Origin: Charina bottae
Taxonomy: Eukaryota > Chordata > Lepidosauria > Squamata > Charinaidae
Reading direction: 5' to 3'
NCBI GenBank assembly: GCA_023362775.1
Contig: JALMGJ010000020.1
Span: 1,612,001 to 1,676,000 of the forward strand
DNA: 64,000 bases
Made by a program: the position numbers and the translations under genes. Below, one piece after another: positions 1 to 11,115 of the stretch. Below the pieces are notes generated by a model. That model saw only the letters and a list, made by a program, of their open reading frames with translations. It made no database searches and was not told the DNA's origin. Numbering within the stretch: position 1 is the first letter of the stretch; each line of letters opens with the position of its first letter.

Positions 1-363
1 ACACATTTGGGGCTGAAATCCACAGAATTGTAATCATGACTTTATATCATTTGTTTGTCAAGGATGCTTATTCTTTTGGCCAGTTTCACCATGTTTTAGA
101 TCTATTAGGATACAATAACTACTGGATTATTCATACATGGGATGACCAAAATTATTATTATACAATCTTGAAAGGATAATTCTTTGTTTATAGTAAAATT
201 TATCAGTACTTTTATTTTATTTTCCTTTGTTTTATTTTTAATGTTATGTTATGTTGTTAATACAACAATGTGCATACAAATATTTTCCTTGTTCTTTTAT
301 TTATTTTGATATAAAATATTGATTAAAAACTGGGCTTAAAACATGAACATTATTCTTTAAACA
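1..363. other. AT-rich stretch, nothing recognised
   Basis: AT-rich sequence with no open frame of note and no recognisable repeat family. It precedes an L2-like LINE tail. Confidence 0.5.
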
Positions 364-412
364 GAAGAAAACAGAGTCCCCCATTGGGGGAGATGGGCAG
401 TGATTAATCTGA

Positions 413-467
<55 letters not shown>

Positions 468-468
468 A
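364..468 (+). repeat. L2-like LINE 3' tail with (AAAT)n
   Basis: A short 3' remnant with the cagagtcccccattggggg / agatgggcagtgatt signature followed by (AAAT)n from about 418 to 468. The same tail ends the long L2-like copy at 26428-28711, so this is a heavily 5'-truncated insertion of that family. Confidence 0.7.
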
Positions 469-2489
469 TCCATTCTCAGCATTTTGCTGCTGAAGCTGAG
501 GCAGGAGGTTACACGAATTAGAAAAAGGGGTGTGGGATTATTATGTGACCTGCAGGTAATAGGATACCCAGTCCTAGTATAATCACAATCATTTTATATT
601 TTGACTATGCAACTCTATTTTTTGTGTTATAAATAACATTGCATTTATATTGCTTTGGCTCATTCAAAAGTAATAGCAGAAACATTCGGAACATTCTACT
701 CTGAAGATCCTGAATAATCTGGTAAAATGTCATGCTCCTTTGGTCCAACATTTTCAAAACATCAGATCAACTTGCATGCATGAATGTATTAACCCGGGTT
801 GAGAGATGCGGGTTGCACTCCAGAGCTGTGAATCCACCTTGTTTGGGTTATCAGTAGCCAAGGACACTGGAGCGGCTAGAAACACCTGCTGTGCTGTGGA
901 AGGCTGAGAAAGAACTGCCTGGCACAAGAAGGGGGGTTGCACGCTTTCCAGGGGGGATTTCAGAACTTTGAGAGGGAGGGAATTTTAAACTGTTCAAACG
1001 TATAACCTGGGAGAAAACCGCGGGCTTTTCCATTTGCAACTTTCTCTGTACTGTAGTAACCTAGCATTAAATAGATTTTCCAAGTAAAAGCTTGTGAATC
1101 GAATTTAATTGCAACTTAGGTTCTGCAACCATTACATAAAAACTATTTTTTTTCTCTTACATGCACAGACACACACACATGCAAATGTACAGTTAAATGC
1201 ATGCACATTCACGTGCATATACGCTTAGAGGAAGTTCTCTAGGTTATATTCTCCTTAAATATTGATCACCAAGGGACTTGGCAATCTACCCACAATAATA
1301 AAAGCGCAATTAACCAGAATATGAGCAGTTACACTGAATATCCCAACATGTATAGTGACTCCTTTCCCCAAAGTATGAGACATTGTATTTTGCTGCCTTT
1401 TGATGGCATAATTTGATGACATAAGTGGAGAACATGTTAAACTGAATAGCTGAAAGCCATAATCCTTCTCCCATGAAAAGAAAAGAAAAGAAGCTTAATA
1501 TTGCTGAGAAGGTTAAATGGCATGGTCTTTGAGAGCCACTGTTCTTAACATCTTGAATCCTTATTTTTAGGAAAGACTCATCAACCTCCAGTAATAATTA
1601 TTTAGAATAGGGACTAAATTTAACTACTGAAAACTTTTTCAAGAGAATTTCCATATAAATAGGCAGTCTAAGCATAGCACAATGCTGTCAAGGGAGAAAA
1701 CATGCTCTACGTGAAGGCCCTTTCCCCACTTGGATCTATAGTATCTTTCATTGTTTTCATATTTCAAATGGATTGATATCACTATAAAGAAGTGAATTTA
1801 TTATCAACTCTTGACTAACACAAATTAATCCCATCAGAAAACTCTTCTCTTCAAAATGAAAGATAATTTCTAAAAGGTTGAATTTCAATTGGTATTGCCA
1901 TTAGATGCCCATTTTTACTGTAGTAACTCAAAATAGCTTTGCTCATGATACTGTAATTAGAAGGCTGCATTGATTTTATTCTGATGTCTCCAAGCCACAG
2001 TAACCGTAAACTGAAGAATGTTTATACCTTTTAAAATGATTTGTAGTTACTATTTATATATCTAAATAGCAAAATAAATTTGTTATTTCTTATGACTATA
2101 CTTAATCACTGCATTAGGACTAGTTCAATATTCTATAAGTAAAGATTGTACTACAAACATGTGATTACCTAAAATCAATGTAATTAGCATGTATTTCTAA
2201 ATTCATTTTTTAAATTTGCATGTTAAATTTCAAAATTTACAATGAAAAATAATGGATTCTGACAGTCACCTTCTGCAGAATATATATGAATGCAAATAGT
2301 TGACCTATCCTAGAAACAAATTAGCAATTTTCTTAGACTAAAGTTACAAAACCATGCCTACTTATCTGCAAAAAGACCAATGTATTCAATCATAGCATTG
2401 TGGTCCTAGAACACTAACTTCTGAAAGTAACACAAGCAAAAAACTCATTAGTTAATAGTTAGACAGGCTTCTGTGGCTAAAACATATTT
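469..2489. other. Unannotated intronic stretch
   Basis: About 2 kb of AT-rich sequence with a short (CA)n near 1166-1180. I see no coding region, repeat family or RNA gene that I can support. Confidence 0.5.
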
Positions 2490-2495
2490 TACTGC

Positions 2496-2798
2496 TTGCA
2501 GGACCTACTGGATAATACACCAAAAAGAGATGTTATTTTCATTACAGGAGACTGGAATGCTAAGGTGGGTAGTCAAACGACACCTGGAATTACAGGCAAG
2601 CATGGTTTGGGAGAACAAAATGAAGCGGGACATAGGCTGATAGAATTTTGCCAAGACAATTCACCGTGCATAACAAACACTCTACTCCAGCAACCTAAAA
2701 GACAACTTTATACATGGACTTCACCAGATGGTCAACACCGAAATCAGATTGACTACATCTTTGTAGCCAAAGGTGGCGGACATCTATACAGTCGGTAA
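2496..2798 (+). pseudogene. BovB ORF2 fragment: endonuclease domain
   Basis: One hundred codons of the APE-type endonuclease that nicks target DNA for target-primed reverse transcription. Visible motifs are FITGDWNAKVG and the QIDYIFVAK segment. The frame is lost just after IDYIFV by a frameshift; downstream sequence in another frame still matches the expected end of the domain. The N-terminal half of the endonuclease is absent through 5' truncation. Confidence 0.85.
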
Positions 2799-3454
2799 AA
2801 ACAAGACCTAGAGCTGACTGTAGTTCAGATCACGAACTTCTTATTGCACAATTTAGAATCAGACTAAAGAGAATAGGGAAGACCCACAGATCAGTTAGAT
2901 ATGAGCTCACTAATATTCCTAAGGAATATGCAGTGGAGGTGAAGAATAGATTTAAGGGACTAGATTTAGTAGATAGGGTCCCGGAAGAACTATGGACAGA
3001 AGTTCGCAACATTGTTCAGGAGGCGGCAACAAAAAGCGTCCCAAAGAAAAAGAAAACAAAGAAGGCAAGATGGCTGTCTGCTGAGACACTGGAAGTAGCC
3101 CAAGAAAGAAGGAAAGCAAAAGGCAACAGTGATAGGGGGAGATATGCCCAATTAAATGCAAAATTCCAGAGGTTAGCCAGAAGAGATAAGGAATTATTTT
3201 TAAACAAGCAATGTGCGGAAGTGGAAGAAGACAATAGAATAGGAAGGACAAGAGACCTCTTCCAGAAAATTAGAAACATCGGAGGTAAATTCCAAGCAAA
3301 AATGGGCATGATGAAAAACAAAGATGGCAAGGACCCAACAGAAACAGAAGAGATCAAGAAAAGGTGGCAAGAATATATGGAAGATCTGTATAGGAAGGAT
3401 AATAATATCGGGGATAGATTTGACGGTGTGGTCAGTGAGTTAGAGCCAGACATT

Positions 3455-3637
3455 TTTAAAATTTTAAATTTTTTTATCCTGCCTTTATTATTTTTATAAA
3501 TAACTCAAGGCAGCGAACATACCTAATACTCCTTCCTCCTCCTATTTTCCCTACAACAACAACCCTGTGAGGTGAGTTGGGCTGAGAGAGAGTGACTGGC
3601 CCAAGGTCACCCAGCCAGCTTTCATGCCTAAGGCGGG
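3455..3637 (-). mobile_element. tRNA-related SINE, minus strand, inserted in BovB
   Basis: Read on the minus strand this begins with the ccttaggcatgaaagc core, then tgggtgaccttgggccagtc and a run ending ccttgagttatttataaaaa. The core matches the SINE at 22215-22455, but the pol III head is missing here (5' truncation) and the 3' tail differs. It lies within the BovB reading sequence. Comparison with the encoded order of BovB suggests that roughly 130 bp of the target was lost at the insertion. Confidence 0.75.
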
Positions 3638-3739
3638 ACATCTTGGAAAACACAAGAATGGCCATCAGATTGGAAAAAATCAACTTATATCCCCATACCA
3701 AAAAAGGGAAGCACTAAAGAATGTTCAAACTATCGAACG

Positions 3740-4546
3740 GTGGCACTTATTTCACATGCCAGTAAGGTAATGCTCAAGATCTTGCAAGGTAGACTCCAGC
3801 AATTCATGGAGCGAGAATTGCCAGATGTACAAGCTGGGTTTAGAAAAGGCAGAGGAACTAGAGACCAAATTGCCAATATCCGCTGGATAATGGAGAAAGC
3901 CAGGGAGTTTCAGAAAAACATCTATTTCTGTTTTATTGACTATTCTAAAGCCTTTGACTGTGTGGATCATAACAAATTGTGGCAAGTTCTTGGTGGTATG
4001 GGGATACCAAGTCATCTTGTCTGCCTCCTGAGGAATCTGTATAACAACCAAGTAGCAACGGTAAGAACAGACCACGGAACAACAGACTGGTTTAAGATTG
4101 GGAAAGGAGTACGGCACGGTTCTATACTCTCACCCTACCTATTCAACCTGTACGCAGAACACATCATGAGACGTGCTGGGCTTGATGAATCCAAGACTGG
4201 AGTTAAAATCGCTGGAAGAAACATTAACAATCTCAGATATGCAGATGATACATACACTTTGATGGCTGAAAGTGAGGAGGAGCTGAGGAGCCTTATGACG
4301 AAGGTGAAAGAAGAAAGTGCAAAAGGTGAGTTGCAGTTAAACCTCAAAAAAACCAAGATTATGGCAACCAGCTTGATTGATAACTGGCAAACAGAGGGAG
4401 AAAATATGGAGGCAGTGACAGACTTTGTATTTCTAGGTGCAAAGATTACTGCAGACTCTGTCTGCAGCCAGGAAATCAGAAGAGGTCTACTTCTTGGGAG
4501 GAGAGCAATGACAAATCTTGATAAAATAGTTAACAGCAGAGACTGA
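3740..4546 (+). pseudogene. BovB ORF2 fragment: reverse transcriptase
   Basis: 268 codons covering the RTE-clade reverse transcriptase palm: QAGFRKGRGTRDQIANIRWI, CFIDYSKAFDCVDH, GVRHGSILSPY and RYADDT. The two Asp residues of YADD are present, but an inserted codon separates the box from TLMAES. The invariant Gln of GVRQG is His. The frame terminates at 4546 through a small insertion relative to the copy at 61412. Confidence 0.9.
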
Positions 4547-4684
4547 CAACTGACAGACACTGACAACAAAGGTCTGCATAGTTAAAGCAATGGTATTCCC
4601 CGCAACGAGAGCTGGACCATAAGGAAGGCTGAGCGAAGGAAGATAGATGCTTTTGAACTGTGGTGTTGGAGGAAAATTCTGAGA

Positions 4685-5008
4685 GTGCCTTGGACTGCAA
4701 GAAGATCAAACCAGTCCATACTCCAGGAAATAAAGCCAGACTGCTCACTTGAGGGAATGATATTAAAGGCAAAACTGAAGTACTTTGGCCACATAATGAG
4801 AAGTCAGGACACCCTGGAGAAGATGCTGATGCTGGGGAAAGTGGAAGGCAAAAGGAAGAGGGGCCGACCAAGGGCAAGATGGATGGATGATATTCTGGAG
4901 GTGACGGACTGGACCGCGGGGGAGCTGGGGGTGGCGACGGCCAACAGGAAGCTCTGGCATGGGCTGGTCCATGAAGTCACGAAGAGTCGGAAGAGACTGA
5001 ACGAATAA
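4685..5008 (+). pseudogene. BovB ORF2 fragment: C-terminal region
   Basis: 107 codons equivalent to the BovB C-terminus (PWTARRSNQSILQEIKPDCS through KSRKRLNE), which follows the RT and carries the conserved YFGHIMR segment. It is out of frame with the RT fragment because of indels at 4545-4610, where the YGCESW segment is partly deleted. Confidence 0.88.
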
Positions 5009-5066
5009 ACAACAAACTACCCACTCTTAGCTACTTAAGCTCTTTTGCCAACTTTATTTTGTACAG

Positions 5067-5783
5067 GTAGTCCTTGGCTTATGTCTATTCATGCAAAGTT
5101 ATGGCAGCGCTGAAAAAATGGACTTATGACCAGTCCTTGAATTTCTGGCTGTCGCAGCACCCCCGCAGTCACGTGATCACAATCTGGACGCTTGTGTGCC
5201 CAGCTTGCAATTACGATGTTGCAGTGAGCCGCGGTCTCATTTGCGACCTTCTATGCCAGCCTCCCACGAGCAAAGTCAATGAGGAAGCCAGCAGGGAAGG
5301 TCACAAATCAGTCCAATAAGTCTGTCCCACCGCTTTTTGCCCCAAGGACCTCATACTCCGTAGCAGTCCCCACCTGCCTGCACTCTGTAGCATGTGCCCA
5401 TCCACATCACCCCCTGCCCGTGGCCTCCACCAGCCCTCCCAAGGCCTCCTACAACCCATGTGTGGCCTCCGCCATCCCTCCCAAAGCCTCTGACGACCTG
5501 CCCACGGCCTCTGATAGCCCTCTCAAGACCTCTGATGACCCACTCGTGCTCCGTAGAGCCTGCCTGCAGCACCCTCCAACCCTGGGGCACCCACCAGCAC
5601 CCCCATGCTTCTTGCCTGGGACTCCCACCTCTTCCCGCTTAACGACCCATGTGGTCCTGGGTTACAATGGCAACTGGGACTGCCATTGCTAAGCATTGCT
5701 GTCACGTGACTTGTGCTTTATGACTGCATTTCTTAGCAACTGCAATCCTGGTCCCAATTGCTGTTGAAACCCAAGGACTACCT
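5067..5783. mobile_element. MITE-like DNA element (CAGGTAGTCC termini) with internal minisatellite
   Basis: The left end reads caggtagtccttggcttatg and is preceded by TA. The right end, ccaaggactacct, is its imperfect reverse complement. Subterminal sequence contains repeated 'cttatgacc' and 'cacgtgatcac' words typical of a squamate non-autonomous DNA element I have seen before but cannot name securely. TA flanking and CAGG termini would fit a Tigger/pogo (Tc1/mariner) MITE. The centre (5315-5640) is GC-rich and unlike the ends. Confidence 0.6.
5417..5539. repeat. 42-bp minisatellite, about three units
   Basis: Three imperfect units of about 42 bp start near 5417, 5456 and 5498. Each contains a ggcctc...ccctcccaa(g/a)gcctc core. 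Because the period is a multiple of three, they keep a frame open over 5279-5692 with a Ser/Pro-rich 14-residue repeat. I see no reason to call it a gene. Confidence 0.6.
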
Positions 5784-5870
5784 CAGATAGTCCTCGCTTA
5801 GCAACCAAAATAGGGAGCGGCAACTCGGTCACTAAGCAGAAAATCACATGACATCTTTGTTTCAGGCCAG
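5784..5870 (+). mobile_element. Second partial copy of the CAGGTAGTCC MITE
   Basis: Directly after the previous element a new start, cagatagtcctcgcttagc, followed by ggtcactaagc and cacatgac, repeats the left end of the same family. It fades after about 85 bp, so only a left-end fragment is visible. Confidence 0.5.
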
Positions 5871-6746
5871 TAGTACAGAGAGATGTATATTTTAACAGAA
5901 TACTAAAGTAAACCAAAGACATTCTTGAGTAAAAATTGAGTTCTGGAGGTTCTTTGACAGCAGTATGGAGGTGACAATGGCATTGCCTTCTTCTAGAATG
6001 TTTTTCAATTTCCTAGGTACCCTGCAGCTCTAGTATTCCCTGGTGGTCTCCCTAAAGTAGTAAAACTACTTGGAACATTTATAGTTACTATAAAATGGAG
6101 AAATTACCGTAACAAGAAGATATGCTAGCTCACTATTTTGAAATGAATGGGATTCCTAATGAAACTCATTATTTACTTGTGGCAAAGAAGTATGCAATTT
6201 ATAATTTATTTGCATTTAAATACTTTTTGGGCAAAATTTATGTACTTTTCTTCTTGATGTTTGCATAATTTTGTAATCAAAGAGGAACATTTGAATCTTT
6301 TACCAGAAAGTACTATTAACATGGCTGATGTATGCCAAAAACAGCTTTGCTTATATCATATATCAGCTTCTGATCAGGCAACTGCTTGCCAAGAAGGAAG
6401 AACTGTCAATAGAATGCCATTAATAGCTTTGATAGCTTGTTTGGTGAGGGAGGAAAGAAACAAAGTGCTCTTCCATAGTACAAGATTCTGATGGGTATCA
6501 AGAGCTGTGACTAAATGCTAAAAAATTATATGCTTGTAGCATGGGCTTTTCTTTGTCTTTCCACAACAATAGTGCCACCGTATGTTTTACTGAAAACAAA
6601 ATGAGCCGATTGTCTTCATCTAAGTATTTTCAATATAAAATTCTCGGGGCATTGATTACTCCTTCTGTTCCATAACAGTTCAACAATTCTGAGAAAGCTG
6701 GATAAAATAAATGCTCATCATTTTTTTTCATTCAGAACTATAAATC
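5871..6746. other. Unannotated stretch
   Basis: AT-rich sequence with no recognisable feature. A 76-codon open frame at 6261-6491 has no recognisable product. Confidence 0.5.
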
Positions 6747-6814
6747 TAAGAGTCTACCACGGTAGAGATGGGCGGGGATAAATCCAAATAATAAATAATA
6801 AATAAAATAAATCA
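6747..6814 (+). repeat. L2-like LINE 3' tail, very short
   Basis: A fragment reading gagtctaccacggtagagatgggcgg, then AATAA-type repeats. It resembles the L2-like tail (gagtc...gagatgggcggtgataaa) but is only about 70 bp. Confidence 0.5.
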
Positions 6815-7580
6815 CAAGTGGCCAAAAGTTCTATAAAAGTGAAATATGCTGTGAGCCTTTGCTTGAATGTTAACTCTAGTATCAGATTCAGAGATTTGTC
6901 GGAATATAGTTGCATATCCAGGATGATGGTATTATTGATTTAAAAATAACTGTTTTGTGGGACAGACATATTCTGATATAAAGTTCATTTCCAAGCAGTG
7001 CACTCCATCAGAAGCATGTTGATAATCAGTGAAAGAGCCTTTTGATAATATTGATATGTGACAAAATGTCTACTGGCTGTCAATCAAGTTTAACTAGTAG
7101 AATAGTTTAAATATAGAAAGAAAGGTACAGTATTTCAAAACAGCTATATAAATGCGGACAATCAAGTCACTATTATCCAACCTCAGTTTTCTGTTTGTCA
7201 AATGATCCCATGACTGTGACAATTCAAAGGGCAATAAATCTAAAGAACTATGTTTCTTTTATATATATGGTCTGGTTTTAGAAGTTACTGTATGTAGAAC
7301 ACTATTTTCTTGTTAGTATTCCTATTGCAGAATTCATGTAAATGCAGAAAAGACACAAAAGGTTATACAGCTTTTTGTTTCTCCACCACAGAAGTGGACA
7401 CTACGGTAGGTTAGATTCTCCTTCTCCCTGTCCTTCTCAATTTGTCTTCAGAGAGTAAAGGGAACTCTCTGGAGCAGATATTGGGTGTGCAGAGAGGAAA
7501 AGAACAAAATCTGATGCATGAATACCAGCATGATATTGGATGTAGCCAATGATAGTGTAAAAAAGGATAGTGGATATTGA
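6815..7580. other. Unannotated stretch
   Basis: No coding region or repeat I can support. Confidence 0.5.
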
Positions 7581-7599
7581 AGAATTGTAAATCATTGTA

Positions 7600-7690
7600 C
7601 TTCTCTATTCTGTGTTGCTCAGACTGCACCTAAAATATTGAATCCAGTTCTGGGCTCTCATTTGTATAAAAAAAGTAATACCCCAATGGC
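7600..7690 (+). repeat. CR1 LINE relic
   Basis: Contains 'gttgctcagactgcacct' and 'gaatccagttctgggctc', which resemble the CR1 region encoding RPHLEYCIQFW. It is strongly decayed with no open frame. Confidence 0.4.
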
Positions 7691-7699
7691 TTTTTCAGG

Positions 7700-8405
7700 A
7701 TGGTCATCAGTTTGCACTGCTATTCTCTTATGTGCTGCTCAATGAAGGAAAGAATGAAAAAAGAGCAAAACATTTAAACTGCTTTATCTAATCTATTTTA
7801 CCTAATCTACTAATCACCCATTTATGAAGGTATTTGAATCTGGCAAACACCAAAGTATTTATTTTTCCTACACTAAGCACTAAGAAATTTTTGTTGTGAA
7901 TCCCTTCGTGATGTAGGCTAAGCTAACTGTTTGTGACCACAGAGTCATTGGCAAATAGCAGAAAGGCCAATTCAATTTGGTCAAGTTTTCTGATTTACAA
8001 GCTATCAACATATTATTTCGAGACTGAAAAGGGAAATTGTAATAGTAGTATCTGATAAATCCCTTATGTGATCAATATTGAATTAGATATTGAATATATA
8101 TATTTCACCACTGTGGTTTAGTCTGCAGCTGTTCCCCTGAGAACAGGATCACATGGCCTTCAGAAATCTACCACAGAAGGTATCTGTATGAGAACAGAAA
8201 TTCACAGTGAGTAATGTGGTCAGAACCATGATCCTGAGGAAATTAATCTGACCAAGAAGCTACACTACCAATAAACTGCTTTCATAGTAGGTAAGTCCAA
8301 GTTGCCCAGTCAGAAGGACATCGCATTTGACAACTCCACACATTTAAAAGTGGACCCCAATTTTCCCCATTACATTCCCAACCCCAGAAAATGAGACGGC
8401 ACCAA
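7700..8405. other. Unannotated stretch
   Basis: No recognisable gene or repeat. Confidence 0.5.
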
Positions 8406-8407
8406 TA

Positions 8408-8492
8408 CTGTCAGGAAATTTATTTATTTATTAATTATTTACATTTGTATTACCGCCCATCTCCCCCAGTCGGGTGACTCTGGGTGGTTGAA
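8408..8492 (-). repeat. L2-like LINE 3' tail, antisense
   Basis: Reverse complement of the L2-like terminus: (TTTA)n, then accgcccatctcccccagtc and ctctgggtgg. It abuts the hAT MITE that begins at 8522. Confidence 0.7.
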
Positions 8493-8513
8493 ATGCAGAG
8501 TTGACAGATGAGC

Positions 8514-8805
8514 ATTTTAAGCAGGGGTCCCCAACCCCCGGGCTGTGGACCGGTCCCGGTCCGTGGCCTGTTAGGAACCGGGCCGCCATGCCGGTCTCCG
8601 AACCCTGCCCCCGGTCTGCGCGATTGGATCCCGCCTGCAAACCCCACCCCTGGTCTGCGCGATTGGCTCCTGCCTGCAAATCCCGCCCCCCGGTCCGCAC
8701 TATTGGCTCCTGCCTGCAAACCCTGCCCCCCACGGTCTGTGGAAAAATTGTCTTCCACGAAACCGGTCCCTCATGCCAAAAAGGTTGGGTACCCCTGATT
8801 TTGAG
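8514..8805. mobile_element. hAT MITE with MER1-like ends and 8-bp target duplication
   Basis: The element spans 8522-8797 (276 bp). Its ends are caggggtccccaacc and, inverted, caggggtacccaacc. It is flanked by attttaag (8514-8521) and attttgag (8798-8805), an 8-bp duplication with one mismatch, as hAT transposases make. The outer roughly 60 bp on both sides (ccggtccgtggcctgttagg on the left, gtggaaaaattgtcttccac on the right) closely match my memory of mammalian MER1 (hAT-Charlie). The centre has three roughly 40-bp units, each with ATTGG (8623, 8662, 8702) and C-rich sequence. No transposase is present. Confidence 0.85.
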
Positions 8806-8878
8806 GACATCAAGCTTCATAGTAAGGGACTGCAATATACAGAGATGGAGCAACTCATTGGCTCTAAAACATACAAAT

Positions 8879-9189
8879 CTCTAGAGCAGAGCTTTCCAAA
8901 CTGTGTGTTGGGACACGTTAGTGTGTCGGCTGCAGTGTCTGGGTGTGTCGCAGCTCCTGCTGCCTCCGAGCCCTGCCAGGATTCCACGCAGGTCCTAGTG
9001 CCTGCCTTGTGCCTTGCTGCCTCCAAACCTGCCCTGCCAGGATTCCACGCAGGTCCTAGTGCCTGTCTTGTGCCCTGCTGTAAGAGTGTGTCGTGAAATG
9101 ATGCCCTGCTGTAAGAGTGTGTCGCGAAATGATGCAAGTCTAAAAAGTGTGTCACCAACATGAAAAGTTTGGAAAGCTCTGCTCTAGAG
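8879..9189. mobile_element. hAT MITE family A (GCTTTCCAAACTGTG ends)
   Basis: The element spans 8887-9181. It begins cagagctttccaaactgtg and ends with the inverted form gtttggaaagctctg. It is flanked by a perfect 8-bp duplication ctctagag (8879-8886 and 9182-9189). An internal block is tandemly duplicated with a 61-bp period (8971 and 9032). The copy of the same family at 44174-44411 has this block once. It is non-autonomous. Confidence 0.88.
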
Positions 9190-9389
9190 CACAGCTTTCC
9201 AAACTCTGTCGCGACACTTTAGTGTGTCGCAACACATAGTCTGGTGTGTCGCCACACAACCTGGCAGCGGCGCGCCATCAGCGCTTCCGCGTTTTAGCGG
9301 AGGCTGCCGCCGCCACTGTGCACCACCCCCTGCGCCGCCGCCATTGGTGTGTTGCCAATGGCGGCACTTTAGAAAGCCCTGCTCTAGAG
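9182..9389. mobile_element. hAT MITE family B, inserted at the edge of family A
   Basis: The element spans 9190-9381. It begins cacagctttccaaactctg and ends agaaagccctg. It is flanked on the left by the same ctctagag that closes the family A element and on the right by a third ctctagag (9382-9389). The interior is GC-rich (cgccgccgccattgg) and differs from family A, though both carry gtgtgtcgc words near the ends. Confidence 0.82.
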
Positions 9390-11115
9390 TTATTGGAAAA
9401 TATATTCCACCTGAGAGTTAGAAAGTAATCCAAATGGAAACCTTCCTGTTTGGGCAGGCAGTTGATTTCCATCCTCAAGCACAACTAAATAAATTAAGGT
9501 AAATATTTGGACCAGATTAGGCACATGTGATATGAAAAGTTATGTTCAAAGTCTCCGGTATAGATTTTAAGAATAAGAATAAGGATTCTTATTCAAATGC
9601 TAAATAGGAAAACATTTTCACAATTAAAATACTTGAGGATTACTGATCTACAGGGTCACCTATAGAATAGACCTGAATGATGAGCAAACAAGATTATGTC
9701 AAACAGCAAGTTCAGCATTTTATATTTTGTCACCCAGTGACAAAAGAGTAAGGGAAAATGTCCCACATCTGTGTATGTAAACAAAGGGAGAAGATGAATT
9801 CCTCTCCAGCTTACCAACCAACAATTGGAAAGCATTTACAGATAATATTAATTTTCATTGCTAGGGTATAGGTGCTAGTTTAAAGCAAGTCTTCATCATT
9901 TTGTACCAGAAGATGGGATCTAGGAAATATATTCATAATAATAAGAGGATTTGGGCTATCTCCTGATAGATATTTTAAAACAAAAGATGTCTGGCTTTTT
10001 GGGAAATGTTTATCTGGAGAGTGGTGTTAATCATGGTGGCATTTAAACTATTCCAATTATTCCAAAATACTTTAACACAATTATTCCAGAGCAAAGAGCT
10101 ATTATGGAAGCAACCCCTGATCTGTAAAAATCTCTTCTCTGTCCTTCTTTCTGTTTAGGTACTTTTTCTGTAGTTTTCAACATCTGACTAAGGAGATACT
10201 TGAGGCAGTTTGCAGATATCATATACCTCCACCCCCAATAACAATTAAAAAAACCAAATACCTTTAAAACCAGAAAAATTAAATTTACAAAGTTCATAAA
10301 ATCATCCTGTAGTGGCACATCAGTATACATTTTTACAGATAAGAGATATGACTATGCCACTGTAGAAACATTTAATTTAGATATTGATTCCTGCTAAAAC
10401 AGGTATGTTTTGCATACCTACAAGAAATTAACTTCCTGAATATTCTTGTATATATATTTATACTTTTTTTAATTGTTAAAAATATTCTAGAAATCTTAAT
10501 GTTAACAAAAATTATACGTCTTAGTATCATCATTGATCTCCATTTGTAACATATATACATCAAAAATTCTCAAATAGCTAATTAAAATGATGCAGCCATT
10601 AGGTTGTGAGTCTAAGTCTTGTCAGCCACATTGAGTGCTAAAATGTGTAGGAATTATTTCTTTCAAGCATGCTGAAAAGAGCAGATTAAAAAGCAATGCC
10701 ATAGCGCTCAGTATCTATTATGAAAAAATAAGTTTTTTTCTACCTATACTAGCAGTTAAACTACTGTGCCATTTAAATCATATAAAATAAAATCAATGCA
10801 AAATAAGGGATACCACTCTACTCTCCAGTCCTAGTTTCCTGATAACTGCACTCAGAAAACCTGGTAGCACTGGTCTTGTCTAAAGAAAGAACTGAAGCTC
10901 AGTATACTAGCAAGGGCGTTCTTTATTAAAGTGGCATTTTGTCTATTTCTTGTAGACTATTCTTTACTTACCTTGAATATTCCTCAGAAGTCATATGAAG
11001 ATAATTTTCCATGTGTTATTTTTCTCTGATAAATACTCATTTGTTGAACAAAAATGTAGTTCAGATCATTCTTAATCTTTTTTTTTCTATGTAGTTATTT
11101 AACAAATGCCTATTC
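9390..11115. other. Unannotated stretch
   Basis: About 1.7 kb of AT-rich sequence. A 95-codon minus-strand frame at 10043-10330 has no recognisable domain, codon bias or splice context. Nothing else can be supported. Confidence 0.5.

Larger units (their letters stand above)
2490..5010 (+). mobile_element. BovB (RTE clade) LINE, old broken copy
   Basis: A 5'-truncated BovB LINE. It starts inside the apurinic endonuclease domain (GDWNAKVG near 2550, IDYIFVAK near 2745), continues through the linker region (2933-3450), and after an interrupting SINE (3455-3637) resumes with the reverse transcriptase and C-terminal region, ending at ESRKRLNE-type residues and the taaacaacaaa tail. It is disabled by frameshifts near 2790, 4545 and 4605. 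In the RT, the GVRQG box reads GVRHG and YADDT carries an inserted codon. The same family is present as a much better preserved copy at 61395-62690. BovB is a hallmark of squamates, known for horizontal transfer to ruminants. Confidence 0.93.

Noticed and set aside
3016..3453. Long minus-strand open frames opposite BovB (also 4135-4569, 4530-4877, 61807-62238, 62241-62585)
   Set aside because: They are antisense shadows of the BovB ORF2; their peptides have no domain and follow the sense codon pattern.
5279..5692. Ser/Pro-rich repeat protein gene
   Set aside because: It arises from a 42-bp minisatellite inside a MITE-like element.
10043..10330. 95-codon minus-strand hydrophobic frame
   Set aside because: AT-rich sequence gives Ile/Leu/Phe-rich peptides by chance; no domain, no splice sites, no family match.
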